NCBI GenBank assembly: GCA_947846985.1 | Contig: CANTUZ010000025.1 | Location: 10,476,100 to 10,540,099, forward strand | Reading direction: 5' to 3' | Length of the DNA stretch: 64,000 nucleotides | DNA from: Fratercula arctica | Lineage: Eukaryota > Chordata > Aves > Charadriiformes > Alcidae | Part shown: positions 56,774-64,000 of the stretch, one piece after another | Numbering within the stretch: position 1 is the first letter of the stretch | How the letters are laid out: each line of letters starts with the position of its first letter | The notes under the pieces: model-generated | What the model saw: the letters and a program-made list of their open reading frames with translations, nothing else | The model's database searches: none | What the model was told of the DNA's origin: nothing | Made by a program: the position numbers and the translations under genes

Positions 56774-58765
56774 ATGTTGCTTAGTTTGTTCTCATGGCTG
56801 TGTTATGTAAACTCCTATGTGTTTTATGCACTCCCTGTGATGATATTTGTTACTTCTGGGAGGGGGATGAGGATTATCATTTTGCTGTCCTGTGCAATAT
56901 CGGCTTATGATATGATAACATCACTTGTTAGACGGTTATTTTGGGGTGTTTATGTGGTATTGCTGTCCTGTCCGTACATTGGGCACCACCTCTCAGAATT
57001 CATTAATAATTACACCCAGTCTATGGGGGAAACAGGGGGGGACACTTTCCCCAGCTCTTTTGCCTCCCTTTTCTCCTTTGAGTCAGGTATGACAGCTTTT
57101 GAGAATTTTGAATATCCTTGGGATGCTCAAACCAGCATGTTCCTAGTGTTATGTTTGCTGAATATGTTCCAGGTCTCGTTTAGGGTTAAACAACTATTTA
57201 AGACTACCACCCAGAGATCTGCTCCAAGGCTGGACAGTCAGGGGTGGCATGGCAGGTGGGAGAACATGGGCAGGTACTTAGAGAACTTCTCACCTCCAAT
57301 GGTCTGGGACTTCACCCCTGAACAATTACAGGACCCTGATAGAATAGTAGAATATCTGAAGGGAAAGTGCTGTGGCTATTCTAGAGAGGCACAACTCACC
57401 GCACTGTGCTGGGCCCTGGCTAGTGTCTACCAGGCACTGCTCAGTGCTATGCAGCACCCTCAGAAGAAAGAGACAGAGACCAGACCAGCAGGCGCTGCGG
57501 CCCCTGCAGCAGGCGCTGCGGTTGCTGTGGCCCCTGTGGCAGGTGCTGCTGCGACGGGCACTGCGGCTACTGCGACCCCTGTGACGGGCACTGCGGCTAC
57601 TGCGACCCCTGCGACAGGCACTGCGGCTACTCCATCCCCGGTGACAGCCACTGCTGCTGAACCAGGGAACCAACCTGTGCCAGTATCCGTTGCCCCCATA
57701 CAGAAGAAGAAATACACAAAGAAATCGGTTCGCATAGTAAGAGATGACGATGAACCAGGGCCATCACAAGGACAGGAGGAAGAGGCAGAACCAGAGATAA
57801 TTACCCGATCCCTATCCCTGAGTGAGCTGCGGGATATGCGAAAAGATTTTAGCCGACTTTCAGGCGAGCACATTGTCACCTGGCTGCTTCGGTGTTGGGA
57901 TAACGGGGCCAGTAGCCTGGAATTAGAGGGTAGGGAAGCCAGGCAGTTGGGATCCCTGTCTAGGGAAGGCGGCATTGACAAGGCAATTGGAAAAAAGACC
58001 CAAGCCCTCAGCCTCTGGAAACGACTCCTGTCAGGCGTGAGGGAGAGGTACCCCTTCAGTGAAGATGTATGTCAACCAAGCAAATGGACCACCATGGAAA
58101 GAGGTATCCAGTACCTGAGAGAATTAGCCGTGCGGGAGATGATTTATTATGACTTGGACAACACAGACTTGCCCACAGACCCTGATGAGGTGCACTGCAC
58201 AAGGCCCATGTGGCGGAATTTTGTACGGAGCGCACCATCGTCATATGCCAACTCACTGGCAGTAATGGAATGGAAAGGTGAAGAAGGACCAACGGTGGAT
58301 GAGGTGGCTGGCCGGCTCCGGCGATATGAAGAAAGCCTCTCTTCCCCCCTTGTCTCAGCTGTGGAGAAACTGTCCCGGAAGGTTCAGCAACTTGAAGAGA
58401 ATATGTCCTACTCCCCACCTGTACGGGCCAGCATCTCAGCTATTAGGGGCAGGCATTTCCCCACTCAAGAGAGAGAGTACAAAGGGTACACACCACGAGG
58501 CACCCTGTGGTTCTACCTGCGAGACCATGGAGAGGACATGAGGAAGTGGGATGGACAACCTACTTGGATCCTGCGGGCACGGGTACAGGAGTTGCAAGGA
58601 AGGACAACCACAAAAGGAGATCCCTCCAGGAAAAGTGCCGCCCCAGTTTCCAGTGGGCAGTTCCCCAGACAGAGCAGAAGGCCTGATCTTGCTTCTGATC
58701 CTCTTGAAGGAACCTCCAAGTCATTTCTGCAAGAAGTGAGTACCGGATACCATGACCAGTATTAG
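56774..58765 (+). CDS. gag: ERVL gag, copy D (open, 663 residues)
   Basis: Structural polyprotein, open from ATG 56774 to TAG 58763-58765. Membrane-like hydrophobic stretches lie at residues 2-26, 33-48, 57-70 and 118-135, which is unusual for gag. Then come an Ala/Thr/Pro-rich region with decapeptide repeats (239-296), a basic patch KKKYTKKSVR (311-320), an acidic stretch (324-340), a helical region with a possible coiled coil (about 527-545), and the block GTLWFYLRDHGEDMRKWDGQ (576-595) typical of ERVL gag as I know the family. There is no zinc knuckle. The start ATG is the first in frame after the primer site; an internal start cannot be excluded. Pol follows in frame after the UAG. Confidence 0.9.
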   Translation: MLLSLFSWLCYVNSYVFYALPVMIFVTSGRGMRIIILLSCAISAYDMITSLVRRLFWGVYVVLLSCPYIGHHLSEFINNYTQSMGETGGDTFPSSFASLFSFESGMTAFENFEYPWDAQTSMFLVLCLLNMFQVSFRVKQLFKTTTQRSAPRLDSQGWHGRWENMGRYLENFSPPMVWDFTPEQLQDPDRIVEYLKGKCCGYSREAQLTALCWALASVYQALLSAMQHPQKKETETRPAGAAAPAAGAAVAVAPVAGAAATGTAATATPVTGTAATATPATGTAATPSPVTATAAEPGNQPVPVSVAPIQKKKYTKKSVRIVRDDDEPGPSQGQEEEAEPEIITRSLSLSELRDMRKDFSRLSGEHIVTWLLRCWDNGASSLELEGREARQLGSLSREGGIDKAIGKKTQALSLWKRLLSGVRERYPFSEDVCQPSKWTTMERGIQYLRELAVREMIYYDLDNTDLPTDPDEVHCTRPMWRNFVRSAPSSYANSLAVMEWKGEEGPTVDEVAGRLRRYEESLSSPLVSAVEKLSRKVQQLEENMSYSPPVRASISAIRGRHFPTQEREYKGYTPRGTLWFYLRDHGEDMRKWDGQPTWILRARVQELQGRTTTKGDPSRKSAAPVSSGQFPRQSRRPDLASDPLEGTSKSFLQEVSTGYHDQY

Positions 58766-58768
58766 AGG
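58763..58768 (+). promoter_or_regulatory. Candidate gag-pol readthrough stop (UAG)
   Basis: TAT TAG AGG GGC: gag and pol are in the same frame and separated only by this UAG. The codon and its downstream context are the same in copies A, B, C and D. Suppression of the UAG, as in gammaretroviruses, would give Gag-Pol. Inference from frame and conservation. Confidence 0.65.
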
Positions 58769-61700
58769 GGCCCTGCCTCCAGCCAGGTGGAGGAAAGGGA
58801 CAACCGGGTTTATTGGACAGTGTGGATTCGATGGCCTGGCACATCAGACCCACAGGAGTATAAGGCTCTAGTGGACACAGGAGCACAGTGTACTCTGATA
58901 CCATCAAGCTATAGAGGGGCAGAACCCATTTGTATTTCTGGGGTCACAGGGGGATCCCAAGAGTTGACTGTACTGGAGGCTGAAGTGAGCCTAACTGGGA
59001 ATGAGTGGCAAAAGCATCCCATTGTGACTGGCCCAGATGCTCCATGCATCCTTGGTATAGATTACCTCAGGAGAGGGTATTTTAAGGACCCAAAGGGGTA
59101 TCGATGGGCCTTTGGCATAGCTGCCTTGGAGGCGGAGGAAGTTAAACAGTTGTCCACCTTGCCTGGTCTCTCGGAGGATTCTTCTGTTGTGGGGTTGTTG
59201 AGGGTCGAAGAACAGCAGGTGCCGATTGCTACCACAACAGTGCATCGGCGGCAATATCACACTAACCGAGACTCTCTGATTCCCATCCATAAGCTGATTC
59301 GTCAACTAGAGGTTCAAGGAGTGATCAGTAAGACTCGCTCGCCTTTTAACAGTCCTATATGGCCGGTGCGAAAATCCAATGGAGAGTGGAGGCTAACTGT
59401 AGACTATCGTGGCCTGAATGAAGTCACGCCACCGCTGAGCGCTGCTGTGCCGGATATGCTAGAACTCCAGTATGAACTGGAGTCTAAGGCAGCCAAGTGG
59501 TATGCCACGATTGATATAGCGAATGCATTCTTCTCAATCCCTTTGGCAGCAGAGTGCAGGCCACAGTTTGCTTTCACTTGGAGGGGCATCCAGTACACCT
59601 GGAATCGACTGCCCCAGGGGTGGAAACACAGCCCCACCATTTGCCATGGACTGATCCAGACTGCACTGGAACAGGGTGAAGCCCCAGAACATCTGCAGTA
59701 CATTGATGACATCATTGTATGGGGAAACACAGCCGAAGAAGTTTTTGAGAAAGGGGATAAAATAGTCCGAATCCTTCTGAAAGCTGGTTTTGCCATAAAA
59801 CGAAGTAAGGTCAAGGGACCTGCACAGGAGATCCAGTTCTTAGGAATAAAATGGCAAGATGGACGCCGCCAAATCCCAATGGATGTGATCAACAAAATAG
59901 CAGCTATGTCTCCACCAACTAGCAAAAAGGAAACACAAGCTTTCTTAGGCATTGTGGGTTTTTGGAGGATGCATATCCCAGATTACAGTCTGATTGTAAG
60001 CCCTCTGTATCGAGTAACCCGGAAGAAGAATGACTTTAAATGGGGTCCTGAGCAACGACAAGCTTTTGAACAAATCAAACAGGAAATAGTCCATGCAGTG
60101 GCCCTGGGGCCAGTCCGGGCAGGACAAGATGTGAAAAATGTGCTCTACACCACAGCAGGGGAAAATGGCCCTACCTGGAGCCTCTGGCAGAAGGCACCAG
60201 GGGAGACCCGAGGTCGACCCCTAGGGTTTTGGAGTCGGGGATACAGAGGATCCGAAGCGCGCTACACTCCAACAGAAAAGGAGATCTTGGCAGCATATGA
60301 AGGGGTTCGAGCTGCTTCGGAGGTGGTTGGTACAGAAGCGCAGCTCCTCTTAGCACCTCGACTGCCGGTGCTGGGTTGGATGTTCAAAGAAAGGGTCCCC
60401 ACCACACATCATGCAACTGATGCCACATGGAGTAAGTGGATTGCACTGATCACACAGCGAACTCGAATGGGAAACCCCAGTCACCCAGGAATTCTGGAAG
60501 TGATCATGGACTGGCCAGAAGGCAAGGATTTTGGGATGTCACCAGAGGAGGAGGTGACGCGTGCGGAAGAGGCCCCACCATATAATAAACTGCCAGAAAA
60601 TGAGAAGCAATATGCCCTGTTCGCTGATGGGTCCTGCCGGATTGTGGGAAAGCATCGAAAGTGGAAGGCTGCTGTGTGGAGTCCTACACGACAAGTTGCA
60701 GAAGCCAGAGAAGGACAAGGTGAATCGAGCCAGTTTGCAGAGGTGAAAGCCATTCAGCTGGCTTTGGACATCGCCGAGCGAGAAAGATGGCCAGTACTTT
60801 ATCTCTACACCGACTCATGGATGGTGGCCAATGCTCTGTGGGGATGGTTACAGCAGTGGAAGCAAGGCAACTGGCAGCGCAGAGGCAAACCCATCTGGGC
60901 TGCTGAACTATGGCAAGATATTGCTGCCCGGATAGAGAATCTGGTTGTGAAAGTACGCCACGTAGATGCCCACGTACCGAAGAATCGGGCCACGGAGGAA
61001 CATCAGAACAACCAGCAGGTGGATCGGGCTGCCAGGATTGAAGTGGCTCAAGTGGATCTGGATTGGCAACGTAAGGGTGAACTATTCATAGCTCGGTGGG
61101 CCCATGAGACCTCAGGCCACCAAGGAAGAGATGCGACATATAGATGGGCTCGTGACCGAGGGGTGGACTTGACCATGGACACTATTGCACAGGTCATCCA
61201 TGAATGTGAGACATGCACTGCAATCAAGCAAGCCAAGCGTTTGAAGCCTCTTTGGTATGGAGGACGATGGTTGAAATATAAATATTGGGAGGCCTGGCAG
61301 ATTGATTATATCACACTGCCACAAACCCGTCAAGGCAAGCGCTATGTGCTCACAATGGTGGAAGCAACCACTGGATGGCTGGAAACATACCCTGTGCCCC
61401 ATGCCACTGCCCGGAATACTATCCTGGGCCTTGAAAAGCAAGTCCTGTGGCGACATGGTACCCCAGAGAGAATTGAGTCAGACAATGGGACTCATTTCCG
61501 AAACAGCCTCATAGACACCCGGGCCAAAGAGCATGGTATTGAGTGGGTATATCACATCCCCTATCATGCACCAGCCTCTGGGAAGATAGAACGGTACAAT
61601 GGACTGTTAAAAACTACACTGAGAGCAATGGGTGGTGGGACCTTAAAACATTGGGATGCACATTTAGCAAAGGCTACCTGGCTAGTTAATACCAGGGGAT

Positions 61701-61951
61701 CTACCAATCGGGCTGGCCCTGCCCAGTCAAAACTTCCACGTACTGTAGAAGGGGATAAGGTCCCCGTAGTGCACATGAAGAATATGTTGGGGAAGACAGT
61801 CTGGGTTAGTCCTGCCTCAGGCAAAGGCAAACCCATCCGTGGGATTGCTTTTGCCCAAGGACCTGGGTGCACTTGGTGGGTAATGCGGCAGGATGGGGAA
61901 GTCCGATGTGTACCTCATGGGGACTTGATTTTGGGGGAGAATAGCCAATGA
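58766..61951 (+). CDS. pol: ERVL pol, copy D (protease-RT-RNase H-integrase, open)
   Basis: Open through 1061 codons after the UAG. Counting from the GTG at 58787: protease DTGA at 30-33; RT catalytic Asp in TIDIANAFFS (241-250) and YIDDIIVW (305-312); RNase H acidic residues in LFADGS (611-616), AEVKAI (651-656) and YTDSW (675-679); integrase zinc residues in HETSGH (773-778) and CETC (807-810); integrase D840, D899 and E935, a D,D-35-E arrangement. All key residues are present. It ends with TGA overlapping the ATG of a short ORF. No dUTPase-like domain follows. It makes the enzymes for maturation, reverse transcription and integration of the element. Confidence 0.93.
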   Translation, partial: RGPASSQVEERDNRVYWTVWIRWPGTSDPQEYKALVDTGAQCTLIPSSYRGAEPICISGVTGGSQELTVLEAEVSLTGNEWQKHPIVTGPDAPCILGIDYLRRGYFKDPKGYRWAFGIAALEAEEVKQLSTLPGLSEDSSVVGLLRVEEQQVPIATTTVHRRQYHTNRDSLIPIHKLIRQLEVQGVISKTRSPFNSPIWPVRKSNGEWRLTVDYRGLNEVTPPLSAAVPDMLELQYELESKAAKWYATIDIANAFFSIPLAAECRPQFAFTWRGIQYTWNRLPQGWKHSPTICHGLIQTALEQGEAPEHLQYIDDIIVWGNTAEEVFEKGDKIVRILLKAGFAIKRSKVKGPAQEIQFLGIKWQDGRRQIPMDVINKIAAMSPPTSKKETQAFLGIVGFWRMHIPDYSLIVSPLYRVTRKKNDFKWGPEQRQAFEQIKQEIVHAVALGPVRAGQDVKNVLYTTAGENGPTWSLWQKAPGETRGRPLGFWSRGYRGSEARYTPTEKEILAAYEGVRAASEVVGTEAQLLLAPRLPVLGWMFKERVPTTHHATDATWSKWIALITQRTRMGNPSHPGILEVIMDWPEGKDFGMSPEEEVTRAEEAPPYNKLPENEKQYALFADGSCRIVGKHRKWKAAVWSPTRQVAEAREGQGESSQFAEVKAIQLALDIAERERWPVLYLYTDSWMVANALWGWLQQWKQGNWQRRGKPIWAAELWQDIAARIENLVVKVRHVDAHVPKNRATEEHQNNQQVDRAARIEVAQVDLDWQRKGELFIARWAHETSGHQGRDATYRWARDRGVDLTMDTIAQVIHECETCTAIKQAKRLKPLWYGGRWLKYKYWEAWQIDYITLPQTRQGKRYVLTMVEATTGWLETYPVPHATARNTILGLEKQVLWRHGTPERIESDNGTHFRNSLIDTRAKEHGIEWVYHIPYHAPASGKIERYNGLLKTTLRAMGGGTLKHWDAHLAKATWLVNTRGSTNRAGPAQSKLPRTVEGDKVPVVHMKNMLGKTVWVSPASGKGKPIRGIAFAQGPGCTWWVMRQDGEVRCVPHGDLILGENSQ

Positions 61952-62037
61952 ATCAAATCATGTGCAACACTGTCACTGTATGTCCTCGTTACTATAATTG
62001 CTATTGGCTGTACTGCAGTAAGAATCACCCAAATTAA
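61948..62037 (+). CDS. Cys-rich short ORF overlapping pol stop, copy D
   Basis: 29 codons starting at ATGA over the pol stop. The cysteine pattern C-x5-C-x5-C-x4-C is followed by SKNHPN. Conserved with copy A (two changes). No known family, and translation is unproven. Confidence 0.3.
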   Translation: MNQIMCNTVTVCPRYYNCYWLYCSKNHPN

Positions 62038-62043
62038 GGACAG

Positions 62044-62082
62044 ATGGACTTTGATGAACAGTTGAGTAAAGCAAAGTGGTGA
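62044..62082 (+). CDS. 12-codon ORF linking the two short ORFs
   Basis: ATG at 62044 to TGA at 62080-62082. Its TGA overlaps the next ATG as TGATG, an arrangement that permits termination-reinitiation. Also present in copy A with one residue changed. Confidence 0.2.
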   Translation: MDFDEQLSKAKW

Positions 62083-62222
62083 TGGGATCAGAGCTGACGC
62101 CCAGCAACTTCCTCAAGATCTGCATCTTCGGCCCATGGACTGTGTGCATGAGCTACGCCGGGTATACAGTCACATGTTCCGAAAACTGTAAGATCTGGGC
62201 GTGGCAAAATGGTATGGAATAA
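62082..62222 (+). CDS. 46-residue short ORF with myristoylation-type start, copy D
   Basis: Starts MGSELTP (Gly2 and Thr6 fit N-myristoylation) and has five cysteines (positions 14, 22, 32, 36 among them by eye) and a WAWQNGME end. Its stop lies inside the polypurine tract, 11 nt before the LTR. The copy A protein is identical; the sole base change is synonymous. It may be a relic of a longer accessory or env gene, or chance. Family unknown. Confidence 0.35.
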   Translation: MGSELTPSNFLKICIFGPWTVCMSYAGYTVTCSENCKIWAWQNGME

Positions 62223-62233
62223 GGGGTGGATAA
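62219..62233 (+). promoter_or_regulatory. Copy D polypurine tract
   Basis: AATAAGGGGTGGATAA directly before the 3' LTR TG. Confidence 0.75.
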
Positions 62234-62569
62234 TGTCCTGGTTCCGGCAGGGACAGGGTTAAGTATTCCATGCCATGTGAGCCGCGCCCACCCTGAGATT
62301 AAAAGGAGGGAGGGGGCGAGCAGTCGGGTTGGGAGCGGGCTGGCGCGTCCCGGGGCCGGACTGGCGGGGAGCGGCGGTTCCGTATTCGCGTCTGTATATT
62401 TCTCTGTCGGTGTTATTGTTGTTGTTTTCTTGTTCCCTTTGCTGTTCTGTTAAACTGCCTTTGTCTCAACCCAAGAGTTTTGCCTTTTTCTTTTGATCCT
62501 TCCCGTACCGGGAAGCGCTGGGCGAGCGACACGTGGTTCTTTGTTGCCATCTGAGGCCAAACCACGACA
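62234..62569 (+). repeat. Copy D 3' LTR
   Basis: 336 bp from TGTCCTGGTTCC to CCACGACA, followed by GATT (62570-62573), the target duplication. Confidence 0.95.
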
Positions 62570-62573
62570 GATT

Positions 62574-64000
62574 GCATCCACAATTGGGCTTGGATACAAC
62601 TAAGAGCCAAGGAAACATTGTTTTGGGTTGTACCAAGTGCATCTGTGATCAGCTGATGGTCTTTTTCACCCGTTTCTTCCCACTGAGGCAATATATTCGA
62701 CAAAAGCCATTGGTGGTTTCCCAGTGCTGATAGAGAGGACTGTAGGGGATGTCTTAATTTGTCTAGATCACTAGTGACTGTGACTAGTTTGTTGGCAAGT
62801 ATCTCAGCATCTATACTATTTAGGACTCCCAGTCCTGTTTCTAAGATACCAGTCACATCTCTCTTCAGCCGTTGTGAAGTGGCAAGAGTTCGTCTGTGTA
62901 ACCATGCTGACCATCCTGCATAAGATGTACTCAGGAATGGTGAGCAGGTGGGTTTGATCACAGAGATATTAATCTGCATTGACAGTCCTACTCATTTGAG
63001 GGAATACGTTGGATTGAACAATATCCGTTGTTGACCTGTGTGTTTAATAACATAGGGGCCAATGTTGAAGGTGTAAGGAGTTAGACTAATGGAGGGCTGA
63101 GTAGGTACAGCTTTGAGAGTTTGTGGGGGTGTAGGTTCTGGATTCATTTCAGCAGGTTCAGATGTGTTAGAGTCAATCATAAATTCAAATAACAATTCTG
63201 TGCCCTTGTAACCCCAAATACAATACACTACTACAGGTTTGATAAAAGTGAAATTGTGCCAGCAATCTGAATTTGGCTCCGTAATTTTGTAACAATCAGT
63301 GTTGTATTTGTTCGGTTTGGTAGAGTCTACATGGATGGTTTTAATTATAGTTGGCCTGTGGTGGGTAGACCCATTGATAAATCGACAACCAATTTGTATT
63401 CTTTTTCCAAGGGCGGCCTCGATTTTTGCCATTCGAAGTGATTCATTCCATCTCCATTTCTCTCTGGAATATACTTCACTTCCTTGTATAACCAGAGTGG
63501 AGAGATTTAAACCCCTTTTGTTTTCTGGTGTTCCAGTGCTTGCAGTGTACCGTGACAATGCACTATCCCAAAGCTCAGGTACTACGTCTATCTTGAGTTC
63601 AAATAACAGCGCTATTTCATTCTGTTGCCAACAACAAGTTACAAGAGTGGGTTCCACAAGAGTAAAATTATACCAGCAATCCCACTCGTCGGTGACACAG
63701 TGCTTTGTTGTCATTGAGCGTGGGTTCTTAGGGCGAAATATCTCTATTCTCGTGGCCTTCTCATGGTTTGAGCCGTTGATCATTCTACACCCTACTCGGA
63801 TTTCCACCCCTGCCTTACCTTTCAGGGTTGGGTACCAACTATTCCAGGTCCACTCATGTAACACCTAATTTTCCTGTAAAACTACAGTGGCCAAACTCAG
63901 TTCTCCCTTTCTTGTACCTGCCATCGCATTGTGTTTAACAAAAGCTTGAGACCATGGCCACTCTGGGTCTCTTTGACTACAAACAGGGAATAAAAAGGTA
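62574..64000 (-). pseudogene. env: Env, surface part and start of transmembrane part (runs off window)
   Basis: The minus-strand reading frame continues from the window edge through an in-frame TAG at 63865-63867 and an in-frame TGA at 62992-62994 to the ERVL D insertion at 62573, and resumes at 56330. The open part 63864-62992 has two copies of a module of about 90 residues: GCRMINGS / GCRFINGS, DCWYNFT / DCWHNFT and ALLFELKID / ELLFEFMID recur about 134-138 residues apart. A Pro-rich stretch follows. 62979-62574 has RLKRDV, a basic cleavage-type site, then a helical segment. At least 829 codons of env lie in the window. Identified as env by its cleavage site, glycosylation sites, C-terminal membrane span and place before the 3' LTR; the family is uncertain. 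Confidence 0.65.

Larger units (their letters stand above)
56335..62569 (+). mobile_element. ERVL-type provirus, copy D (complete, env-less)
   Basis: 6235 bp. Two 336-bp LTRs, primer site, open gag, open pol and a short-ORF tail, with a 4-bp target duplication. It is inserted in the minus-strand env. Pol motifs place it in class III ERVL. It appears able to encode all its enzymes, and nothing in the window suggests an env of its own. Confidence 0.95.

Noticed and set aside
59404..59952. 182-codon antisense frame in pol, repeated in copies A and C
   Set aside because: Shadow of the RT coding strand; same reasoning as for the gag antisense frame.
1..64000. CRISPR arrays, bacterial operons, rRNA or tRNA genes
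   Set aside because: No direct-repeat/spacer pattern, no bacterial gene layout and no cloverleaf or rRNA sequence recognised; tRNA-like matches are retroviral primer sites.

Overview
The window looks like gene-poor, repeat-dense bird DNA. CR1-type LINE fragments occur throughout, several with the 8-bp 3' tail typical of CR1, and most of the rest is endogenous retrovirus (ERV). No host protein-coding exon or RNA gene could be supported. The ERV density and nesting would fit a non-recombining or heterochromatic region such as a W chromosome, but that is inference.

Layout. 1-7310: a long minisatellite-bearing LTR (called R2 here), CR1 pieces, a broken second R2 copy and a solo LTR with perfect 5-bp target duplications. 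7497-17345: a degenerate Polinton/Maverick-like element carrying a protein-primed DNA polymerase B (N-terminal part, zinc-rich block, exonuclease motifs), preceded by an array of inverted CCAAT boxes and split by ERVL copy A (10272-16567). 17346-21545: CR1 pieces in both orientations, a solo LTR and a decayed minus-strand ERVL copy (E). 21805-27625: two CR1 copies, the second split by an LTR-less internal ERVL fragment (B). 28532-29659: 5' LTR and exact tRNA-Lys3 primer site of a class II provirus that runs into a 500-N gap. 29660-33290: non-repetitive intergenic DNA. 33290-36879: a CR1 with an ORF1 esterase segment, split by R2 copy 2. 36880-43534: a young but defective class I (gammaretrovirus-like) provirus on the minus strand, inserted in another CR1. 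43535-48834: CR1, an LTR with primer site, a minus-strand ERVL pol remnant (F), and two further LTRs. 49037-64000: a three-level nest. ERVL copy C was entered by a minus-strand ERV with a large unusual env; that env was then split by ERVL copy D.

ERVL copy D (56335-62569) is the most intact element. Its LTRs differ at 2 of 336 positions, it has a 4-bp target duplication, an open 663-codon gag, and a complete protease-RT-RNase H-integrase pol in the same frame after one UAG. It has no env. Between pol and the 3' LTR is a chain of short overlapping ORFs, one of which (46 residues) is protein-identical in copies A and D.

The items most worth a second look are the bird Polinton-like polymerase remnant, the short-ORF chain and membrane-like gag N-terminus of the ERVL family, and the very large env with a duplicated cysteine-rich module.
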